Positions 12,820-24,100 of a stretch of 64,000 nucleotides of DNA are shown one piece after another. Source of the DNA: Acanthaster planci (lineage: Eukaryota; Echinodermata; Asteroidea; Valvatida; Acanthasteridae). Under the pieces are notes generated by a model. It searched no databases, was not told where the DNA came from, and saw nothing but the letters and a program-made list of their open reading frames with translations. Position numbers and translations under genes: made by a program. The stretch is from the NCBI RefSeq assembly GCF_001949145.1, contig NW_019091367.1:1620575-1684574 (forward strand), written 5' to 3'. Within the stretch, counting starts at the first letter, position 1. The number at the start of each line of letters is the position of its first letter.

Positions 12820-13268
12820 CCGTGTCTTTTGCAAATGTAGGCGTGTGATTGTTTTCAGTACTCTGCGCAGTGCACATTGTTTGAAATTATAGCAAAAAAA
12901 TTACAGCAGCTGTCAGGCAATTTGAGAGTTGTGTTCTAAAATCGTTGGAGTGTAAGCTTTAATCACAACGACTGCGCAGGTTTTAAACCCAGTAAGGCGA
13001 TACAACATGTAAAATGTAGTCAGCTCAGTTGCAACATGGATGTCATGACGGATTAAACAATAGCAGTGATTTGTTTATTCATAAATATGCCAATCTATAA
13101 AATATTATGTTTTGTTTAAATTACTCCATAATGTTGATTAAAACATAAGAAGTTTCCTTTCAATCGAAGGAGTACAACCCTCAAATTTCCTGACAACTGC
13201 TGCAAGTTTTTGCTATAATTTCAAACAGTCGAAAAACAATCACACGCCTACTTTTGCAAAAGACACGG
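12820..13268. repeat. Foldback element with about 100-bp arms
   Basis: Left arm 12820-12935 (CCGTGTCTTTTGCAAA, GGCGTGTGATTGTTTT, TTTGAAATTATAGC) is inverted at 13175-13268 (GCTATAATTTCAAA, AAAACAATCACACGCC, TTTGCAAAAGACACGG). Loop about 240 bp, AT-rich. No coding capacity. Confidence 0.78.
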
Positions 13269-16200
13269 TCGTTTTATTTGAGACATACTATAACTATAAC
13301 ATCATCATCAAGTTCAAATAAGCAGTTTATTTCATTGAACATTCAAACGTTCCATGTGATCAAATCGCCACCGTTTCAAGAAGTGACAATTTTCCTTAAG
13401 GAGAACAAAAACTAAGCCTTTGAGAAAGACGCGTTTTAGTTTTTTCTTTTACGTAAATCAGTTTTCAAAACAATTGTCGAGAATTGTCAAAATTACCTTA
13501 AACAACTGATTAATCAAGTAATTTGCAAAAAAAGCATCTTGAATGGGCAAAAAACTCTAAACACTGTACTGTCCTAGTTCAATTCACTCACGTAAAATCC
13601 TTTCCCAGGGGAAATCTTTAAAAAATCTTGCCAATGTGGATTGCGCGCTATATCTTCATACAATAAGATTGATCTCTTTGTATCAAAAGTACAGTTCAGC
13701 TGAAGTTCCCCGTGCCGACTGTACCACCGATTTTGCGGCATAACGTGACTGGTATGCAAAAAGAGAAATTCAATAATTGACGACTTTGAAAAAAATGTGT
13801 CTCTTTGTAAAAACGGTAACAAAAGTTTTCTATTGAAAATCCCAGTGCGTACAGTACAATCATTTGTGCTTTACGTAATGACTATGTCCTCAAACTCCAT
13901 TCGTAGTAATTATACAGTTTCCACAAGTTGTTCAAATTTTCAAAGATTAAACATCTTGTGTAGGCCTACATAAGAAATTTTCAGGTTACAAAATAGCAGT
14001 TAATCGAGTACAGCTAACTACTCAGCCTGCCTCAGTAACTTTTGTAGCAGTATTTTTGCCACTCCACAAAGGTGCCGGTAACACATTAGGCCTATGCATT
14101 ATACATTATGCATTATAGGCAGTGAACTACGTAAAAGCTTCATCGTCAGTAAGCGAGTCGGGGACACGAAGGAAAAGGAAAGGGGGTGGGAGTTCGGTTG
14201 AGCTAGCTAGCGTACATAACTAAATTTACAGCATTTTCTGCGGTTCGAATCCCAAAGAGTGCTCTTCTCCGTTTTGTCTCACTTGTTCATTCTGTTTCCT
14301 GTTGGAAAAGACAGTTGGAAAAGATACAAATTGAAAGGGTATTTAATATACTGCCTAGATTTGTATCTTTGGAGTTTGTTTTTAATTCATTTAGGGAATG
14401 AATGGAATGAAGTCAGGGAAACCTCGACACGTTATCGAGTTGAACCTCGATGATTATCCTGACAACAATATCGCGTCATACCATAATATGATTATTGGCT
14501 CTTTGTTGAAAAGATTCGTTTATTAAAGCTTTGGGTAGTTGGATTGAGTGATTTAAAATTATCAGTCACCCTTTAAGGCAGCGAATAATTCAACGAATTA
14601 TTTGATTGGTTTTTAATGGAGATCGTGTAATTTTTACCAGCATAGGCTCAGCGGTATGCACGGTGTTAAAAAAAATGATGTGGTATTTTTAAATGTTGCT
14701 CTAATTAATGCACTTATAAATATTCGCTGTCTGCATAATAGAAAACAGAACTGTGATTTGAAATTATTTCAACATGCGCACATGAGAAGCGCGTGATCTT
14801 AAAAGTACACACCGTTGTCTCCCCAGAGGGGTTTTGTTTCTTGGTTAATAAAATAATAAGGAAAAAGTTCTCTGTCTTTTTTGTTTACGATGGCTCAAGC
14901 AGAAGTTGGAAACCATAGCCCACGCTCATTTTTAAACTCTTCCCAGAACAACACCCTTTGGCAACAGCGTTTTAAAGCATTGCCCATAATCCCTCCCCCA
15001 TCCGAAATTCTCCTGGTGCAATTTCAAGTGGTGTTTTACCGGAAAAAAACTTGGAGAGTGCAAAATTTACTCGCTTTGAATATTCTGGTCAGTCCAACCA
15101 ACCTGGTTAAAGCCCAAAGACTGCTTTACGAATCTACTTATTCTTACATGTGCATGGGAGTGGTTTAATACGGCGGCGGGTTCATCAAATGGGGATTCCC
15201 CACGAAGACCTGTTTTGCGCAGCAACGCCCATAATGCGCCGCAACCAAAGGAAAAACCTTGAGCAGAATGGTACCGGCCAAAATTAATGCGGAAGTTCTC
15301 AGAGTACTGCACGCCTCGTCGGGTGCGAGCAGCCTTGGAGAAAATCACACGCCATAAGACTAGTCGACGGCAGTGGTTCTGTCATGGTTGCCTCTGTAAG
15401 TTCAGGGACGGTCAGACGATCATAAACCGATTCCATCCTCAGCCTGTCCTTTTTTTTCCAGTGTGATCTGAAGCCCACAGCAACTTATTGCAAAAGGAAT
15501 TTCTGTACTTCTGTAGTCTTCTATTGGTGGACTAGGAATTGATCTCGGAACCTGCATAACTAATGATCTCAGGACCTAATAATAGTAAGTTTGGGTGGTG
15601 TACTGCTTTTACTTTTTACACGCACAACTATTGTGTCACGAGTTATCGAATCGACACGAGTCACACGGGCTTGTGTGACACGTGTGCTTGTGTTGAACAT
15701 TTACCTTACATTCGACAGTTGCTCGTACACTGTATGTGGTTTACCGTTAAGCCAATCTGGAGCACTCTGCAGAATTTGGACAATAAACAGTTCCTTAAAA
15801 ATTACAAAACTTTGACGTGTTCCGAGCTTTGACTTCTGCTCATCAGTTTTGTGTTACGCCCTAACACATTTTTGTCAACTCACCCTGATAAATTTGGGTA
15901 AGTACTACTTGGCACCTGAAATAATTTCACTAAGTTTGACAGATGCATATAGAATGCAATTTGTTCATCTCTCTGAGAGATACACCTTTAGTAGCACCTT
16001 AAATACTGGGAACATTGGGAAATTGATTGGGTGGGTACACTGACAAGCCTAAGAAGTCTGACATTTATCCATGTAGTGACTGTCAATAAAACTGTATTTT
16101 TTTTTCTGAATTTGGGCTGTAGTGGGCTGGGTTTTTTTTTAAAGATACCGCACTGTCTATCATTTTGCAGTTATCCCAAAACTAACTTGACAAAAATTAT

Positions 16201-16619
16201 TGTTGAAAGGCAAGGTTCTGTTTTTAATTGCCGTTAATTAAAAGCTTGAGTAAGCATTGACATGACACACATGGTTAGTACTGTGATTCGTCAGTTTAGT
16301 GCATGACTGGAGTAGGTGCATTCAACTAAACGTAATAATGTGTCCCATCATGATGCTGAATTCAGGCACAATGCAAAACGTGATTCAGCAACTTTTGATC
16401 TGAAATCCAAATCCTAGAATTTTTTTTCTCAGAACATACAGTGTTCCCCGAGCCGAGGCTTCATAGGTTTGTTCTGATGCACCTCTCTTTAGATTGTGTT
16501 GCCTCAATCACTAATAACGCATGGCTGATTTTGCACAACTGTGGAAAAGGCATTGTGGGAAGGGAAATTTTCTTTCCGCAAGATGCCTTACTATTGTGCT
16601 TAATAGAACGCATAATGCA

Positions 16620-16881
16620 CATATGTGACCCACTCTGCAAAAAGGAGTCTCAAGTCGCCAGATCCACTTTTTGAGTTTTCATTTGTATTGGAAAGAGCAA
16701 ATTCAGTTTCTTGTTTTGATGTATCACTCAGTTTGGCATCCTGATGAAAGTGGATACTCCATGGTGAAAAATGCTGTGGGTTCGTATTGATTTACACTGT
16801 GCAAAATTATTATAAAGGACTTTTTACTCACAAGTGGCTCTAGGGACTTAAGACTCGTTTTCACAGAGTGGGTCACATATG
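16620..16881. mobile_element. MITE family A, copy 1 (262 bp)
   Basis: Perfect palindromic ends CATATGTGACCC and GGGTCACATATG, with arms continuing for about 50 bp (AAGTCGCCAGATCCACTTT / AAGTGGCTCTAGGGACTTAA). A second full copy is at 62265-62528 in the last introns of the plexin gene, and a fragment at 23255-23350. Confidence 0.82.
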
Positions 16882-17544
16882 ACAAATGATAGACAGTGAA
16901 ACAGAGCTTTTCATGGGCTTGAAGTCAGTCAGACAAAATCTGGTGGCAACATGTATACATATACATGTACATAATGTCCAGTGGACATGTACATCTTGGT
17001 GTTAAGTTGCATGCATTCATTAAAGGGGTCACCATTCATGCCTGGAAACACAAGTGTGATTGAATAGGTCAAGTTGTGTCCTTGTGTTTCATCGCAGACA
17101 CATATCCAAGTGCTTAGCTGAATGAGGGAGTCTGTTTGTTTTCTGAAATAACATAGACACCCATAATGAAAGAACTTTTCATAGTATCACTTCCCATGTT
17201 TGTATAAATATGCATGATCAGTGTAGAGTGAACATATGTAGTTGAGAGAGTTCTCTTGGCTCTTAACAAATCAGCACATTAGGCTTTATTGAATATTTTT
17301 CTATTCAATTGATTATTGAATGTGAGTGGTTGTTAAATAAATGGAATTGTCATTGTGAAAAAATGGAAAATAAAAAAGGAAATAATTAATTTCTTTGGTT
17401 ACAGTGTTGCATTCTAAAAGTGTATTTCAAGGTAATTGATGCACGTGCCCACACAAAGATCCAAAATTTGATTCCTTCAAGTTATGGTATTTTGTTTTTT
17501 TAATTTATGTGTTTGGTGCCCCATGGACTAAGAAAATAAATAAC

Positions 17545-17892
17545 CAATTTCCTTTGCGAGTTAACTTTGACCCAAATGTGGTACACTGAGTTCTTTAAAT
17601 TCACATGAACATAACAGCTTGAATTCTCCATACTAAAACCACCGTTGCTATACCAAGGCTTGTGATTCGGGGCAAGCTTTTGCTTAGTTACATACATGTA
17701 CACATAAGAGACGCACAAAGGAACCAGTCCATTCCAGAGATGGTGGTTGCTATGCAAAAGCTTGCCCCAAATCACAAGGTATAGCAACAGTGTCTTTAGT
17801 CCGAGGAATTCAAATCGTTATGTTTATTTGCAATCAGATAACTCAGTGTACCAGATTTTATTCAAATTTAACTCGCAAATGGCTTATTAGGA
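17545..17892. repeat. Foldback element with about 135-bp arms
   Basis: Left arm about 17550-17683, right arm about 17754-17890. Inverted blocks: TTGCGAGTTAA / TTAACTCGCAA, GGTACACTGAGTT / AACTCAGTGTACC, GTTGCTATACC / GGTATAGCAAC, GGGCAAGCTTTTGC / GCAAAAGCTTGCCC. Loop about 70 bp. No coding potential. Confidence 0.8.
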
Positions 17893-18098
17893 TTGGACAC
17901 CAATAGGCCTTTTACATAGTTTCTTGATTTAACCCTGATAGTCCTCGATCATCCAATTGCAGTATGATCTTATTATGTGCACCCTGAGGGGTTAGGGTTA
18001 ACAAAGGAAAGAACCCTCGTCTGGAATCTGAACTAGGTAAACTACCACACAAAAGTCCATTTGGTGTTTTATTTGATACTGTCAAATATTCAATTGGT

Positions 18099-18346
18099 GG
18101 GTCATTCTGTAGATTTTGGGTCTGAAAATGTGACAATTTTGTTCCCCTTATTACACCTTACCTGTTTAATCTGACATGTACATGTATAACTGAAATTGAT
18201 TTCAATTTATTTCTCTTTGTTTGGCAAGTGATTTACATTAATTTATCACTCTCGGAAATTAGAGAATGTGTTCTGAACTTACAAATCAAATATCAGATAT
18301 GACAGGGACACACACAAAATTGGACCCCTAATTTATAGAAAGACCC
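18099..18346. mobile_element. MITE family B, copy 1 (about 248 bp)
   Basis: Ends GGGTCATTCTGTAGATTTTG and TAATTTATAGAAAGACCC are inverted and match the ends of the element at 33409-33665. The inner part has GACAGGGACACACAC, also shared by copies 2 and 3. Confidence 0.72.
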
Positions 18347-18413
18347 TGATTTAAAGATATTCAATTATTCAAATTGACTCAGCCTTAAAGCACTTACTGT
18401 ACAATATGCATAT

Positions 18414-18665
18414 GTATGGTTATTCCAGAAATTAGAGTTCCAGTTTTTTTGTGTCCCTGTCACATCTGACGTACGAATTTGTAAGTTCAGAAGACATTTT
18501 CTAATTTCCAAGAGTGATGAATTAATGTACATTACCTGCCAATTAAATAGTAATAGTTTGAAATCAATTCCGGTGATAATTCCATGTCAAATAACAAAGG
18601 TCAGATGTTGCAGGGACACAAAAGGGTCACACTTTTGGACCCCTGATTTCTGGAATTACCCATAT
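18414..18665. mobile_element. MITE family B, copy 2 (about 252 bp)
   Basis: Ends GGTTATTCCAGAAATTAGAG and CTGATTTCTGGAATTACC are inverted; the inner part has TGTGTCCCTGTCACATCTGA. It lies only about 70 bp from copy 1, and inner segments of the two copies (AGAATGTGTTCTGAACTTAC versus its complement) are inverted relative to each other. Confidence 0.72.
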
Positions 18666-20125
18666 GCCTTTACATGTACATGTACACCCATCAGCACCTT
18701 GCTTCAGAAACTACTGCTACTACCATGCCTCATGCATATTCATGATTGAGGGGGTGGGGGCATGGGGCATCCCCTTGGTGTCCTCTACCCACTTCCATCA
18801 TTTCATATTCAAGATGTGCCCGGCCTGTAGAAACCACATTAAATATGCTGCACTGCCCCCTTGAAAAAGTGTGCCACGTTGTGCGCCCCCTCAGAAAAAT
18901 AAGTTTTCGGACTCCGCCTTTGTGTTGAATTCTTTTATCTACTTTCACCAAAATCCTCCACAAAATTTGGGCAATTCCGTAACTTTTTATCTCCTGTTTC
19001 CTATCTCTGCTTTTCACAGTCCTTGATGAACTTCTCAATACTTACTGTACTTTTATTCACATGCGATTATACACGTGCATGTACATCTTTGATCAAACTA
19101 CACGTACTAAACACACTGTTAAAAATAGTTTGAAGTCAAAGTCAAAACTCACCTTTTGATTTGTATGTTTATCTCAAATACATGTATTTGTCAATTATTC
19201 CATATGTGAAACTCCTCACAGCAGTAGAAAACAAAGCTTTAAACTTGTTAACCCTAACTAATTGGGAAAAGGGGCTCATGACTTTGTGGTAAATTTTGGA
19301 GATGGATGCATTTACCCACACAGCAGAAAGGGAGTATGTGTGTATGATATTTAAGCTCTAAATTCTAATTTCAAATGTTATGCAAGGTCAGTGCAATGCA
19401 AGAGTGGAATTTCTTTCATTTTGTTACTTAAAGTAACTGATTATATTAGTAACTGTCAAATATCAAAGTGGAAATAACAGGCTGTAAGGGTGGGACGTTT
19501 ACACGTTGAAACGTTTAAACGAAACAAGTTCCAAACTTGTTACAGATTTTCCCAAATGTTTAAACGGAACTGCCCCTTTTAGAGGTTTGATGTTTTGCTT
19601 GACACAATCGGGCATTCATTTTTATTGTAAACAATGCCAGTAAAATTCTTGAAACACTTTTCCCTTTTGGCATCCATGTAGTCTCCTTTTTGAGAAAAAA
19701 GTGGATTCTAATACAATAAGCACTGCTTGTTTAAATGCCCCATCATCCATCTACATTTTTACATACGTTGGGCCGTGTGCATTGTTGAACTATATGATTA
19801 TGCATACACACTAGGGTACCAGGCAGCAGTGGCCTCTGTATGAAACTTCTAGTTAAACGTTTAAAGGTTTAAATGGTGTGGGAAAGTTTTCTGAAGGTTT
19901 TTCAAATTAACTTAAATTCCCATCCTTAGAAGACCGTGCCTTTTACTTCTATGCTTTGCAACACTTCTTTTCATTTTGAAAATGGAAAATAATGAGTTCG
20001 GTAACGGAAGGACGATCAAATGTCCAATCTCGAGTGGATGTACATTAGACCTGAAATGTAACAGGATTTGTGTCAATTAAGTCGCAGGAAACCCAGGAGT
20101 TAGCCAACCAGTGTTTCGTGGAGCC

Positions 20126-21190
20126 ATGGAAGAACCGACCAAAAAAGTGTTTCTGGCTGTGACTCTCTGTGCCTTTCACCTGGCCTGTGTTGCACAAAAA
20201 ATTGGGCAGCTTTCTGCCTACGAGGTGGCATCCTTCACAAACCCACATCCCGATTCCAACGCCAAACTCAACCATGCTACTTTCCATGGCCCCTCAGATG
20301 TCTACGTTGGGGCAGTGAACTCAATTTACCGACTGGATGAGAATTTAGTACCTTTGAGTAACGCCAGCACAGCCTTCGATTGTCCTGACGCAGAGGACTG
20401 TGCCAATGAAAACAAGATCCTCTTTGTTGAACCCACCAGAAATAGACTGGTCACATGCGGGAGTGACAATGACGGGAGGTGTCAGCAGAGGGATCGAGAT
20501 GAACTGACAACTGTTACTACAAATAGTGTAATTAGAGTATCCCCAGGTAGAGGCAAGACCACTGTTGGTGTGCTTGCACCTGGCCCTGGGGGAAGAGACT
20601 GGTTTTATGTGGCATCCACGTACATAGGTGATCCAATGTTTCCACCCATTGCAAGACGAAATTTGGATCAAAGTCTTCCTGATCTGAGACTACTTTTTTC
20701 TGATGAAGACTCAAAAATAAGTTTCAATTCAGATTACCGAAGCCGGGCATTTGACATTAGCTATGTTTATGGCTTTACATTGAACAATTTCACCTACTTT
20801 GTCACTGCTCAGCAAGAAACAATCGGATCTTCTGCATTTGTTTCTAAATTGGTTCGTGTTTGTCACACCAGTCCCAACCTGGATTCATACAGTGAGATCA
20901 TCCTACACTGCGGTCAAGAATCTGGCTCCTATAACCTTGCCCAGGCTGCTCACTTTGGACAAGCCGGACTGGAGTTGGCAGAATCTCTTGGAATCGCCCA
21001 GTCATCCGAGATGCTGTTTGCTGTATTTGCAACCAGTGTTGGAAGCAGTGACACACCTAGTGACAGGTCTGCTCTGTGTGCTTTCAATATGACTGAGATT
21101 GAAGAAGCATTCGTGACGGCTGTACAACGGTGTGTGCAAAACGGAGATGCTTATAAAGTGGGATATCTGGAAGGAAATAAATGTGCCACA
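20126..21190 (+). CDS. PLXN: Plexin exon 1: signal peptide and most of the sema domain
   Basis: 355 codons, donor ACA|GTAAGT, phase 0. A hydrophobic signal peptide ends near residue 23 (ACVAQ). The mature part opens with LSAYEVASFTNPHPD and holds VYVGAVNSIYRLDENL, the standard plexin sema beta-propeller start, and CGSDNDGRCQQRD. One very large first coding exon covering most of the sema domain is also seen in vertebrate plexins. N-glycosylation sequons (NAS, NFT, NMT) are present. About 88% identical by eye to the - strand exon at 2274-3335, except in the signal peptide. Confidence 0.95.
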
Positions 21191-24100
21191 GTAAGTTTAC
21201 AATGTACATATCATATTAATCATCTGTCTGTATCTACATGTACATGTAACTTCAGGCCTGTATTGTCCAGGTCAAGCTGATAATAGCTATAACCAGCAAG
21301 CTGAAATCTTTAAAAAATAGTTTTTCCCTGAGAAACAGACTCTCAATTAAATTTGAGCATTAGAGTTAATTCAAGGGAGCTGCAAATATCTTGTTGTGTA
21401 CATTAGCTCAGAGGCATATATTTGGTTAATATTGGGGGGGACACAACCTGGGAATTTTCAGGGGGCACCTTATAAAGCCGATGGACTGAGGCTTGTACAT
21501 GTACATACATGTACATGTGATACGGTACGTGTGTATGAAATTTTCCAAATGAGGCAGGTTGCCCAAGGAAGGGGGATACAGACCTCTACTGGGGTTATGT
21601 ACATATATTTTCTTAGATGCAGGTGTATGTGCTCATCATCTCACCCAATTGTATTCAGTGCTTTAATAAGGCACCCACTTCAGCAAAGAATTAGGGGATT
21701 TAAAGAGTGCACGATGAACTTAGGAACGTGCTTTGTGCAACATTTCACTCCTCTTAGATGTGATAAAACTGACATATTTGATCACTCGCATTGTAAAAGT
21801 CGCAGCCTTTTCTTGACAAATGAGGATATTGTTGCCGGACTGCTATCATTGGACGATGCTGTGCAGGAGGCGGGAATTATGAACTCAACATTTGTTCACA
21901 GAAAACACATGTATTTGTGAGAAGTCGTTATTGAGACTACATGTATGCCAACAAAAGGAACTTCATACACGCGCCTGCGAGCAATAATAAGTTTTTGAGG
22001 TTTTTTTCCTATTTGCAGTTAACCTTCAGTAACATTCAAGCAGTGCTGTGTGACACTCGCAATCTGTACACTTTTGCCAGTAACCCTGAGGGTGTTACAG
22101 CCATGCCCCTACTCCAAGTGGAGGATTCACGACTGTCATCGATCATCACCAGCACTGAAATGAACCACACCGTTGCTTTCATTGGAACTTCACAAGGGTC
22201 GCTGATGAAGGTTGGTGGACAGGATCAATCAATCAGGTGGCATAACACATTGGCATTTTAAAAATAAAAACATGCTTGACAGTGTAGTAGCGTCTGCAGT
22301 GCAAACTAATGCACTGACCTGCATGTGCATCCATTTATGCTCATTTCAGGGCCTGCCACTTTTTACTTCTGCAAATCTCTGTTTTCATCCCAGTTATGAA
22401 AAGAAGTATATGGATAATGATTATCGAAAGACTTAAAAGTATGTATCTTTTAATTTTCGTAAGAGTCACAACAGTGGGTCAAATGGCATATTATGTAGTA
22501 CTAGCATTGACGGAGCCCGGTGCCTCTCATAATCTGAAACCAGTCCTGTCTGTAGTCACATTTCAATATTTTCAAGAACACAGCCAACAGCAGGCTTATA
22601 ATTACATGAATCTCAGGACACATGTGTTGAAGATGTTAAGAAAAGAGGCACATCCGTACAAATAGTTAGGTTTTGCAATATTTAAGTTCATTCAGGTTTG
22701 AGTTACGTATATGTACTGTATTTATCCAATGTGGCCATATCATGGTTTCACTTTCACTGATGACACACGTCATGTTTAATGTACATGCAGGACTCTGTTT
22801 CTTTCTATGGTTATTTTATGGCATTTGGGTGTCCATTAATTTTCCCTGTAACTCTCTGTTGTTGTGTTGTTTGCATTTGCTGTTATTGCTCTTTGCACAC
22901 TGCCGCCATTGGCACGTAGAGCCTTGAACTGGCAGCTTGTACAATCACGTCAGAATCACTTCGTCCAGTCACGTGGTATAAGAACGATACGCAGCTTGCG
23001 CGAAATTTCAAATAACATTCAACAGCATACAAAGGAATCACTGAACCTGCTATGTTTGTTGTGCCAAGCTGCCAGATTGAGGCTCTGCATGCCTATGGCG
23101 GCAACGTACCAAGAGCGGATAGCTTTCTTGTTCATGTTTGTCACCAACTCTGTTGAAATGAAACACAAGTCACCAGAGCCGTTTTGAGTTGAAAGCCTGT
23201 GAAAGAATTGTGCACAATGTAAAGTAGTCAACATCTTTCACCCACACAATGTCCAAAGTGAGTGATACATCAAAACCAATTCATGTAGCTCCGTTTATCT
23301 TTCCAATACAAATGAAAATTCAAAGAGGCTAAATGTATCTATTTGGTGACTTCTGCCTCATTTTTGTTCCATATGCCTTAATTGCTGTGCCTACATGTAA
23401 ACTGTTAAATACTTTTTTTTTGAAAATTTGATTTTTTCCTTTTTTGTCTTTTTCCTGTTGATTTTCTGATGTGTCCACTGGTGGGGGAAGCAGGGGGACA
23501 CTGCTCCCCCCCCTTTTTCGACTTGGGAGTTATGCCCCCCACACACACACACATACTTTTGGCAAGTCCTTTAATAGCTGATGCCTGATAGCCTAACAAA
23601 TAGCCCCTTTTCAGAAAATCATTTCCCTGCCGTTGTTTATGTCCCTGTATACTGCTTGGTCAAGAAAATAACAGTCCAGTAATGATTACTCGGTACTAGA
23701 GTCATGTACATGTACCTGTATGTGTTTTGATTGTTTCAGGTTCACATTAAAAATGGGACTTATGCAAGACAGTATGAGACCCTCAAGCTTGGAGACAGTG
23801 CTGTGCTAACAGACATCAGCATAAGTGACTCAAGACAAGAGATACGCATTCTAACAGAGCAACAGGTAAGTGCTTCAGCACTTTGCTTTTGATAATCCCT
23901 GGGTTTTGGCATTACCAATTAAAAATCTTTAGGAGAGATTACCCTTAAGCACGTGCGAGTTCAGTTCCTTCAAGGCAGGGAAGGAGGCAAGAGTCCCCGG
24001 CCCCCACACACTTTTTCCACTAGGGGACTCCCCCCCCACTCTTGGCAGGTCCCATAATGGAGCTGTCTATTTCATGATGAGCTCACAATTGCTGCCCCCT

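Larger units (their letters stand above)
3336..20125. other. Intergenic region between the two divergent plexins
   Basis: No protein-coding gene recognised on either strand. Both plexin promoters and any 5' non-coding exons should lie here, but no core-promoter signature could be assigned. The identifiable content is repeats: foldback and MITE-type elements at 4756, 7058, 8705, 9640, 12820, 16620, 17545, 18099 and 18414. The stretches 3336-4750, 4920-7050, 11650-12800 and 13270-16600 hold nothing recognisable beyond short GC-rich patches. The DNA upstream of the two genes does not align in inverted orientation. Confidence 0.6.

Noticed and set aside
14226-14245. GGTTCGAATCCC, a perfect B-box-like word suggesting a tRNA gene
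   Set aside because: No matching A box, acceptor stem or anticodon arm in the preceding 70 bases; at most a SINE fragment.
19494-19890. Possible foldback with GTTTAAACG-like words upstream of the + plexin
   Set aside because: The AAACGTTTAAA words are short and self-palindromic; flanking bases do not align as arms.
20045-21092. Open frames on the other strand and in other frames over plexin exon 1 (and likewise over 2750-3330)
   Set aside because: They mirror the conserved coding exon and have no independent protein similarity.
21396-21920. 174-codon frame in plexin intron 1
   Set aside because: No recognisable domain, starts in a TACATGTA repeat run, low-complexity composition; likely chance.
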